From: Pseudomonadota bacterium
GTDB taxonomy: Bacteria; Pseudomonadota; Gammaproteobacteria; Burkholderiales; Burkholderiaceae
Direction: 5' to 3'
Assembly (NCBI GenBank): GCA_021778935.1
Contig: JAJYBQ010000158.1
Coordinates: 1 to 5,950 of the forward strand
Length of the DNA: 5,950 nt
Position 1 is the stretch's first letter. The number at the start of each line of letters is the position of its first letter. Both the position numbers and the translations under genes were made by a program. Positions 1 through 5,950 of this stretch are shown in pieces. The notes below the pieces were generated by a model. The model had not been told where the DNA came from, did not search any database, and saw only the letters and a program-made list of their open reading frames with translations.

Positions 1-1323
<1,323 letters not shown>

Positions 1324-1372
1324 CCGACATCATTGGGAAACCGATCATCCGTTTCCATATGCATTCGATTCG

Positions 1373-1384
1373 AGGACTGGTCCT
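1373..1384 (+). repeat. short inverted repeat in the adk-hppA gap
   Basis: AGGAC, a 2-nt spacer, and GTCCT form a small perfect inverted repeat about 50 nt after the adk stop. No T-run follows, so it does not look like a rho-independent terminator. The rest of the 113-nt gap shows no convincing -35/-10 pair; the best try, TTGGGA at 1333 with CATATG 17 nt later, is poor. hppA may therefore be read from the kdsB-adk transcript, from a promoter I cannot recognise, or both. Chance occurrence of a 5-bp repeat is quite possible. Confidence 0.3.
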
Positions 1385-1422
1385 GAACCCGTAATTTCCA
1401 CGCTCGCGTCGCCGCACTCGCG

Positions 1423-1436
1423 GCAAGGAGCCTTGC
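1423..1436 (+). promoter_or_regulatory. hppA Shine-Dalgarno inside a perfect hairpin
   Basis: The strong Shine-Dalgarno AAGGAG is at 1425-1430, 6 nt before the hppA ATG. It is embedded in a perfect 14-nt inverted repeat, GCAAGG-AG-CCTTGC, whose last base touches the ATG at 1437. In RNA this gives a 5-bp stem with a 4-nt loop (6 complementary pairs in sequence, but a 2-nt loop is too tight). The stem would partly hide the ribosome binding site, so translation could be limited or conditional. The sequence facts are direct; a regulatory role is inference. The site also supports 1437 as the true start. Confidence 0.65.
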
Positions 1437-3488
1437 ATGTCCGTCATCGCACTTGCACTGCTTTGTGGGCTCGCCGCCGTCGCATTCGGGGCGGTTTCGA
1501 CGTTGTGGATTCTCAAGCAGGACCCCGGCAGCGCCCGCATGCAGGAGATTGCCGCCGCGATCCAGCAAGGCGCCCAGGCCTATCTGAAGCGGCAATACCG
1601 CACCATCGCGATGGTGGGCGTCGTGCTGGCGATCGTCATCGCGGCAATTCCGCAACTGGGCCTGTGGACGGCATCGGGCTTCGTGCTGGGCGCGCTGCTT
1701 TCGGGCTCTGCCGGATTCATCGGCATGAGTGTTTCGGTGCGCGCCAACGTCCGCACCGCCCAGGCCGCCAGTCGCGGACTCAATGCGGCGCTCGGCGTCG
1801 CCTTCCGCGGCGGCGCGATCACCGGCATGCTGGTGGTGGGCTTGGGCCTGCTCGGCGTCGCCGGGTTCTATGCAATCCTGCTCAGCGTCCGGGCCGGACA
1901 CGGCGGCACCACGGCGATGCTCCACCCGATGATCGGGCTCGCGTTCGGCTCATCGCTGATCTCGATCTTCGCCCGCCTCGGGGGCGGCATCTTCACCAAA
2001 GGCGCGGACGTCGGCGCGGACCTCGTCGGCAAGGTCGAAGCCGGCATTCCGGAAGACGACCCGCGTAACCCGGCGGTCATCGCCGACAACGTCGGCGACA
2101 ATGTCGGCGACTGCGCCGGCATGGCGGCCGACCTCTTCGAAACCTTCGCCGTGACGGTCGTCGCGACCATGCTGATCGGGTCGTTCACATTTCCGAACGA
2201 CGATGCCGGCGTGACCTATCCGCTGGCGCTCTCCGGAGTGTCGATCCTCGCCTCCATTGTCGGCAGCTTCTTCGTCAAGGCGCGGGACGGCGGCAAGATC
2301 ATGAATGCGCTCTACCGCGGCCTGGCCGTCGCCGGCGCGATCGCGCTCGTGCTGTTCTGGTTCGTCACGCGCTGGCTGCTCGGCGCGGCGTCCATGCCGC
2401 CCGGAACGAGCGCTACGGCGCTCTACGGGTGCGCGGCGATCGGCATCGCATTGACCGCGGCGCTGGTGGTCATCACCGAGTACTACACCGGCACCCAATA
2501 TCCGCCCGTGCGCGGCATCGCCCATGCGTCCACCACCGGCCACGCGACCAACATCATCGCCGGTCTGGCCGTCTCGATGCGCGCCTGCGCGTGGCCGCTG
2601 GTGGCCATCTGCGCCGCCATTCTCGGCGCCTACGCGCTCGGCAACCTCTACGGCATTGCGGTCGCGGCCACCGCCATGCTGTCGATGACCGGCATCGTCG
2701 TTGCGCTCGACGCGTACGGACCGATCACCGACAATGCCGGCGGCATCGCGGAAATGGCCGAGTTGCCGGAAGCCATCCGCAACATCACCGATCCGCTGGA
2801 CGCGGTCGGCAACACCACCAAGGCCGTGACCAAGGGCTATGCGATCGGCTCCGCCGGCCTCGCGGCGCTCGTCCTGTTCGCGGATTACACCCGCGCCCTC
2901 GACCGCGAGGGGATGCATACGTCGTTCGAACTCTCCAACCATCTGGTCATCGTCGGCCTCTTCATCGGCGGCCTGGTCCCGTACCTGTTCGGAGCCATGG
3001 CAATGGAAGCGGTGGGGCGCGCCGCCGGCGCGGTGGTCGAGGAGGTGCGACGGCAGTTCCGGGAGATCGCCGGAATCATGGAGCACAAGGCCAAACCCGA
3101 CTACTCGCGGGCCGTCGACATGCTTACCGCCGCGGCGATCAAGGAGATGATGATTCCTTCGCTGCTGCCGGTGCTCGTCCCCATCGCCGTCGGCGTCGTG
3201 CTCGGGCCCGCCGCCCTGGGCGGCGTTCTGATGGGGACGATCGTCACCGGCCTGTTCGTCGCCATTTCCATGACCACCGGCGGTGGCGCATGGGACAACG
3301 CCAAGAAGTACATCGAGGAAGGGCACTACGGCGGCAAAGGCTCCGAAACCCACAAGGCCGCCGTGACCGGCGACACCGTCGGCGACCCGTACAAAGACAC
3401 GGCAGGCCCGGCGGTCAATCCGCTCATCAAGATCATCAACATCGTCGCGCTGCTCATCGTTCCGGTGCTGGCATCGCTGCACAGGTGA
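1437..3488 (+). CDS. hppA: K+-independent proton-translocating membrane pyrophosphatase
   Basis: HppA hydrolyses pyrophosphate to two phosphates on the cytoplasmic side and pumps H+ across the inner membrane. The 683-residue protein is within the family range and is almost entirely hydrophobic segments, consistent with the usual 16 membrane helices. The substrate-binding block is intact: [11 protein letters not shown] (191-201), [21 protein letters not shown] (starting at 205), DNAGGIAEM (432-440), [12 protein letters not shown] (615-626) and the C-terminal [15 protein letters not shown] (645-659). In [10 protein letters not shown] (458-467) the residues Lys462 and Thr465 occupy the positions known to separate K+-independent enzymes (Lys/Thr) from K+-dependent ones (Ala/Gly), so this enzyme should not need potassium. 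Residues 381-386 read RACAWP where relatives I recall have a Ser-Thr-Ala-Leu-type stretch; this looks like drift, since the frame is unbroken. The ATG at 1437 has a strong Shine-Dalgarno 6 nt upstream. The upstream neighbour kdsB makes PPi, giving a plausible metabolic link. Confidence 0.97.
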   Translation: MSVIALALLCGLAAVAFGAVSTLWILKQDPGSARMQEIAAAIQQGAQAYLKRQYRTIAMVGVVLAIVIAAIPQLGLWTASGFVLGALLSGSAGFIGMSVSVRANVRTAQAASRGLNAALGVAFRGGAITGMLVVGLGLLGVAGFYAILLSVRAGHGGTTAMLHPMIGLAFGSSLISIFARLGGGIFTKGADVGADLVGKVEAGIPEDDPRNPAVIADNVGDNVGDCAGMAADLFETFAVTVVATMLIGSFTFPNDDAGVTYPLALSGVSILASIVGSFFVKARDGGKIMNALYRGLAVAGAIALVLFWFVTRWLLGAASMPPGTSATALYGCAAIGIALTAALVVITEYYTGTQYPPVRGIAHASTTGHATNIIAGLAVSMRACAWPLVAICAAILGAYALGNLYGIAVAATAMLSMTGIVVALDAYGPITDNAGGIAEMAELPEAIRNITDPLDAVGNTTKAVTKGYAIGSAGLAALVLFADYTRALDREGMHTSFELSNHLVIVGLFIGGLVPYLFGAMAMEAVGRAAGAVVEEVRRQFREIAGIMEHKAKPDYSRAVDMLTAAAIKEMMIPSLLPVLVPIAVGVVLGPAALGGVLMGTIVTGLFVAISMTTGGGAWDNAKKYIEEGHYGGKGSETHKAAVTGDTVGDPYKDTAGPAVNPLIKIINIVALLIVPVLASLHR

Positions 3489-3505
3489 CCCGGAACGGCC
3501 CGGTG

Positions 3506-3563
3506 CGATCGGAGTCGAGATCCTCCCATTTCCCTTCGTCCGATCGGGAAATCGTCACCGATC
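3506..3563 (+). repeat. overlapping inverted repeats in the hppA-peroxiredoxin gap
   Basis: CGATCGGA at 3506-3513 is perfectly complementary to TCCGATCG at 3539-3546 (8-bp arms, 25-nt spacer). The second arm overlaps GATCGG at 3542-3547, which can instead pair with CCGATC at 3558-3563 (6-bp arms, 10-nt loop). The two hairpins share bases and exclude each other. No T-run follows, so neither looks like a standard terminator, and I see no convincing promoter in the 114-nt gap. The repeats could be an mRNA 3'-end structure for hppA, an operator, or coincidence in GC-rich DNA. Confidence 0.4.
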
Positions 3564-3589
3564 CCCGCATACACTTCCCCATTTCACCC

Positions 3590-3595
3590 AAGGAG
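3590..3595 (+). promoter_or_regulatory. ribosome binding site of the peroxiredoxin gene
   Basis: AAGGAG lies 7 nt before the ATG at 3603, a near-ideal sequence and distance. It fixes this Met as the start and suggests efficient translation, as expected for an abundant antioxidant enzyme. It is not enclosed in a visible hairpin. Confidence 0.85.
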
Positions 3596-3602
3596 AAACG
3601 AC

Positions 3603-4109
3603 ATGACGATCCAGATCGGCGACACCCTGCCGGACGGCACCCTGCAGGAGTTTTTCGCGGTGGAGCAAGACGGCTGCCCGGTCGGCCCGCATTCCTTTTC
3701 CGTTGCGGACCAGCTGCACGGCAAAACCGTGGCAATCTTCGGCATCCCGGGGGCATTCACCCCGACCTGCTCGGAGCGGCACCTGCCGGGCTATCTCGCC
3801 AACCACGATGCGCTGCGCGCCAACGGCATCGATGAAATCTGGTGCTTCGCGGTCAACGATGCGTTCGTGATGGGGGCCTGGGGCCACGACCAGGGCGTCG
3901 GGGACAAGATCCGCATGGTCGCCGACGGTTCGGGCACCTACACGGCCAAGCTCGGCCTCGAACTCGACCTCGTCGCCGCCGGCCTGGGCACCCGCTGCAA
4001 GCGCTTCTCGCTCGTCGCCCAGGACGGCGTGGTCACCCTGCTCAACGTCGAAGAAGGTGGCGAACTCAAGGTCAGCGGCGCGGAAACGATGCTGGAGCAG
4101 ATCGGCTAG
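3603..4109 (+). CDS. peroxiredoxin, Prx5 subfamily (thiol peroxidase)
   Basis: Peroxiredoxins reduce H2O2 and organic peroxides through a reactive cysteine that is then recycled by a thiol donor such as glutathione/glutaredoxin or thioredoxin. This 168-residue cytoplasmic protein is a single thioredoxin-fold domain of the usual Prx5 length, with no fused glutaredoxin and no signal peptide. The active-site motif PGAFTPTCS (49-57) contains the PxxxTxxC pattern with Pro49, Thr53 and peroxidatic Cys56. Arg131 in GLGTRCKRFSLV is the expected catalytic arginine. FAVNDAFVMGAWG (82-94) is a typical Prx5 block. Three other cysteines are present: Cys25, Cys81 and Cys132. Cys81 is at a position often Cys in this family, whereas Cys132, next to the catalytic Arg, is commonly Ser in relatives I recall. 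The resolving partner and reductant cannot be assigned from sequence alone. The gene has its own strong ribosome binding site and is probably a separate unit, convergent with murJ. Confidence 0.95.
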   Translation: MTIQIGDTLPDGTLQEFFAVEQDGCPVGPHSFSVADQLHGKTVAIFGIPGAFTPTCSERHLPGYLANHDALRANGIDEIWCFAVNDAFVMGAWGHDQGVGDKIRMVADGSGTYTAKLGLELDLVAAGLGTRCKRFSLVAQDGVVTLLNVEEGGELKVSGAETMLEQIG

Positions 4110-4200
4110 CGGTGTAGTGCGTTGGAAATGTCGGCGCGAAAGGACGGCATCGTCTTCGGCCGGCCGGGGTTCGGATTGATGAGGCAATTGCGGGGATGAC

Positions 4201-4213
4201 GCGCGCACCGCGC
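4201..4213. repeat. short GC hairpin in the peroxiredoxin-murJ gap
   Basis: GCGCG-CAC-CGCGC is a perfect 5-bp inverted repeat with a 3-nt loop, about 90 nt after the peroxiredoxin stop. No T-run follows on either strand, so it is not a convincing rho-independent terminator. The 190-nt gap otherwise holds only the murJ terminator and no gene. A 5-bp all-GC repeat is expected often in DNA of this composition. Confidence 0.25.
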
Positions 4214-4246
4214 AGCCGCCGCTCGCAGCCACGACCTCGACCCGGC

Positions 4247-4275
4247 AAACAAACCCCTCCCGCGTGCGGGAGGGG
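4247..4275 (-). terminator. rho-independent terminator of murJ
   Basis: Bases 4254-4263 (CCCCTCCCGC) are perfectly complementary to 4266-4275 (GCGGGAGGGG), separated by only GT. In RNA this gives a 9-bp GC-rich stem with a 4-nt loop. Read on the minus strand, the stem is followed at once by TTTGTTTG, so it is a classic intrinsic terminator starting 25 nt after the murJ stop codon. On the plus strand it is followed by mixed sequence and preceded by A-rich bases, so it should act mainly in the murJ direction, though the hairpin could protect the 3' end of a peroxiredoxin read-through transcript. Confidence 0.88.
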
Positions 4276-4299
4276 ACGTACTTCGCCCGTCGCGCCGCC

Positions 4300-5847
4300 C
4301 TACCGATCCCGCAACACGAAATCCCGCGGTCGAAACCCCGCCGCCCAGAGCAGCGCGGCATAGATCACCGCGCCCGCGGCCACCACCGCTGCCAGCCACT
4401 CCGCCCGCTCCAACCAGCCGTGAGGCGCCAGCGCCGCAAACGAAAAACGGTGCTCGATCGCCGCCAACACGAGCGCGAACCCGACCAGGACGGCTCCGAG
4501 GCGCAAGGCGAACGAGCGCCATCCCGGCCCCGGCGTATAGATCCCCCGCTTGCGCAGGCCCCACAACAACAGGACGCAGTTGATCAACGCGCCAACGCTG
4601 ATCGACAGCGCCAGCCCGGCGTGCGCCAGCCACGGTACGAACACGAGATTGGCAAGTTGGGTAACCACCAGCACCGATACGCCGATTCGCACCGGAGTAC
4701 GGATATCCTGCTTGGCATAGAACCCCGGGGCCAGGATCTTGATGCCGATCAGCCCCAGCAGCCCGAACGCGTATCCCCGCAGTGCCGCGGCCGACTGTGC
4801 AACGTCCCAGGCGTTGAAGCGCCCCCCTTCAAACAAGGCGCCGAGGAACCCCTCCGCGAACACCGCCAGCGCCAGCGCCGCCGGCAACGCCAACAGGCAG
4901 GCCAACCGCAACCCCCAGTCGAGCAGGCGGCTGTAGTGCGCGGCATCCCCGTTCGCGTGCGACTTCGAAAGTGTCGGCAACAGTACGGTGCCGATCGCCA
5001 CGCCCAGCAGCGCGGTCGGCAGTTCCATGAGTCGGTCGGCGTAGTACAACCACGAATTGCTGCCGGTCGCCAGATGCGAGGCGATGTTGGTATTGATGAT
5101 GAGCGACAACTGCGCGACCGACACCGCAAACACCGCGGGCAGCATCTGCCGCAGGATCCGACGCACATCGCCATCGGCGAACGCTCGGCGTGCGCCGCCG
5201 ATCCGCGGCAGCATGCCGATCTTCTGCAGCGCCGGAATCTGGATCGCCAACTGCAAGGCACCGCCCAGCACCACCCCGAAGGCCAGCACGAGCACCGGCG
5301 GGTGCAGGCTGCGCCCGAGCAATAGCGTCAGTCCGATCACCGAAACGTTGAGCAGCACCGGCGTGAACGCCGGCACCGAGAATCGCCCGAAGGCGTTGAG
5401 CACCCCTGCGGAACAGGCGACGAGCGACATGAACAGGATGTAGGGAAACATCCAGCGGGTCAGCAAGGTTGCCAGCGCGAACGCCGGTCCATGCCGGAAC
5501 CCGGCAGCGATCAGCGTCACGAGCACCGGCGCGCCCACCACCCCCGCCACCGTGGTGCCCAGCAACACCCAGAACAAGGCCGACGCCACCGAGGACAGCA
5601 GCGCGCGGGTGCGCTCCGGGCCCTCGCGCACCTTCACTTCTGCAAACACCGGGACGAAGGCCTGCGAAAATGCCCCTTCGGCAAACAGGCGCCGCAACAA
5701 GTTGGGCAGACGGAACGCGACGGTGAACGCATCCATCGCCGAACCGGCACCGAAATCCCGGGCGATGAGCAGATCCCGCGCCAGGCCGGCAACGCGCGAT
5801 AACATCGTCAAAACGCTGACCTTGGCGGCGGCGCGGAGCAGATTCAC
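4300..5847 (-). CDS. murJ: lipid II flippase MurJ (MviN)
   Basis: MurJ moves lipid-linked peptidoglycan precursor (lipid II) from the cytoplasmic to the periplasmic face of the inner membrane and is essential in E. coli. I choose the GTG at 5847 as start, giving 515 residues, because the protein then begins (M)NLLRAAAKVS like other MurJ proteins and aligns without gaps to the E. coli N-terminus. Residues Arg18, Arg24, Asp39 and Arg52, which are important in E. coli MurJ, fall at identical numbers. The block LPNLLRRLFAEGAFSQAFVP is at 47-66, and YADRLMELP (269-277) supplies Arg272, matching E. coli Arg270. Hydrophobic helices fill the remainder, consistent with 14 membrane segments of the MOP exporter fold. 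An ATG at 5919 would add 24 residues that do not look like MurJ and would cover the rpsT promoter, so I reject it. A weak AAGAG (5856-5860) lies 8 nt before the GTG. A strong terminator follows. GTG plus a weak ribosome site suggests modest expression. Confidence 0.96.
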   Translation of the reverse strand: MNLLRAAAKVSVLTMLSRVAGLARDLLIARDFGAGSAMDAFTVAFRLPNLLRRLFAEGAFSQAFVPVFAEVKVREGPERTRALLSSVASALFWVLLGTTVAGVVGAPVLVTLIAAGFRHGPAFALATLLTRWMFPYILFMSLVACSAGVLNAFGRFSVPAFTPVLLNVSVIGLTLLLGRSLHPPVLVLAFGVVLGGALQLAIQIPALQKIGMLPRIGGARRAFADGDVRRILRQMLPAVFAVSVAQLSLIINTNIASHLATGSNSWLYYADRLMELPTALLGVAIGTVLLPTLSKSHANGDAAHYSRLLDWGLRLACLLALPAALALAVFAEGFLGALFEGGRFNAWDVAQSAAALRGYAFGLLGLIGIKILAPGFYAKQDIRTPVRIGVSVLVVTQLANLVFVPWLAHAGLALSISVGALINCVLLLWGLRKRGIYTPGPGWRSFALRLGAVLVGFALVLAAIEHRFSFAALAPHGWLERAEWLAAVVAAGAVIYAALLWAAGFRPRDFVLRDR

Positions 5848-5873
5848 AGGGAATTCTCTTTTTCTGCTATAGT
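5843..5873 (+). promoter_or_regulatory. sigma-70-type promoter of rpsT, extended -10
   Basis: TATAGT at 5868-5873 is a 5-of-6 match to the -10 box and is preceded by TGC, giving an extended -10 element (TGnTATAGT). TTCACA at 5843-5848 is a 5-of-6 match to the -35 box. The 19-nt spacer is longer than ideal, which the extended -10 could offset. Transcription should begin near 5880, leaving a leader of about 25 nt before the rpsT ATG. The -35 box overlaps the murJ GTG on the other strand. The CTATAG core is palindromic, so a weak opposing -10 for murJ is conceivable, but I see no matching -35 for it. Confidence 0.7.
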
Positions 5874-5894
5874 TTACCGCTTTGCTGCCGCACC

Positions 5895-5900
5895 AAGGAA
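5895..5900 (+). promoter_or_regulatory. ribosome binding site of rpsT
   Basis: AAGGAA lies 5 nt before the rpsT ATG at 5906 and is a good Shine-Dalgarno match at a normal distance. It supports the ATG as start. Confidence 0.8.
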
Positions 5901-5905
5901 TCGCA

Positions 5906-5950
5906 ATGGCAAACTCCAAACAAGCGAAGAAGCGCGCCCTGCAATCGAGC
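5906..5950 (+). CDS. rpsT: 30S ribosomal protein S20, 3'-truncated by the window
   Basis: S20 is a small basic helical protein that binds the 5' domain of 16S rRNA early in assembly of the 30S subunit. Only 15 codons are present, reading MANSKQAKKRALQSS, and the frame is open to the window edge; full S20 is about 85-90 residues. The MANS start followed by a lysine- and arginine-rich helix with a KQAKKR pattern is characteristic of S20. The good promoter and ribosome site just upstream, and the divergent murJ neighbour, which is a known arrangement in betaproteobacteria, support the call. E. coli S20 uses an unusual UUG start and regulates its own translation; here the start is an ordinary ATG, so that specific control may differ. 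Confidence 0.92.
   Translation, partial: MANSKQAKKRALQSS

Noticed and set aside
1950..3482. A 510-codon open frame on the minus strand opposite hppA
   Set aside because: Its product is rich in His, Asp, Gly and Arg with no recognisable motif, as expected from the antisense of a GC-rich membrane-protein gene; hppA is unmistakable.
2429..3835. A long plus-strand open frame spanning the end of hppA, the gap and the start of the peroxiredoxin gene
   Set aside because: The translation is Arg/His-rich out-of-frame sequence with no family match, and it conflicts with two well-supported genes.
4110..4246. Possible rho-independent terminator for the peroxiredoxin gene
   Set aside because: Short GC inverted repeats exist (for example GACG-GCAT-CGTC near 4143 and the repeat at 4201) but none is followed by a T-run on the plus strand.
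4264..5325. A 353-codon plus-strand open frame opposite murJ
   Set aside because: Gln/Arg/Pro-rich shadow of the murJ antisense strand; it also begins inside the murJ terminator hairpin.
5848..5919. A 24-residue N-terminal extension of MurJ from an upstream ATG
   Set aside because: The extra residues do not resemble MurJ, the E. coli numbering matches exactly from the GTG at 5847, and the extension would run through the rpsT promoter and first codons.

Overview
This GC-rich window (visibly about two-thirds G+C) is a chromosomal housekeeping segment from a Gram-negative bacterium, most likely a betaproteobacterium. The evidence is a Kdo-activating enzyme (Kdo is a lipopolysaccharide sugar), the kdsB-adk gene pair, murJ divergent from rpsT, and protein sequences that resemble betaproteobacterial versions. 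A membrane pyrophosphatase next to adk would fit Rhodocyclales or Nitrosomonadales relatives, but this placement is inference from memory and cannot be proved from the window.

Layout on the plus strand: the 3' part of kdsB (CMP-Kdo synthetase; start lies outside the window), then adk (adenylate kinase) 41 nt later. After a 113-nt gap comes hppA (membrane proton-pumping pyrophosphatase of the K+-independent type). After a 114-nt gap comes a one-domain peroxiredoxin of the Prx5 group. A 190-nt convergent gap follows; it holds a strong rho-independent terminator that reads on the minus strand. On the minus strand, murJ (lipid II flippase) is complete if its GTG start is used. At the right edge, divergent from murJ, the first 15 codons of rpsT (ribosomal protein S20) are present behind a good extended -10 promoter.

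Functionally, the first three genes share a nucleotide and pyrophosphate theme. KdsB releases PPi when it activates Kdo, HppA hydrolyses PPi and saves the energy as a proton gradient, and Adk balances AMP, ADP and ATP. KdsB and MurJ both serve the cell envelope. The peroxiredoxin is a stand-alone antioxidant enzyme.

I see no mobile element, CRISPR array, tRNA, rRNA, phage gene or defence system, and no sign of an undescribed multi-gene system. The points most worth a second look are regulatory: a perfect hairpin that contains the Shine-Dalgarno sequence of hppA, the rpsT promoter overlapping the murJ start codon, and competing inverted repeats between hppA and the peroxiredoxin gene.
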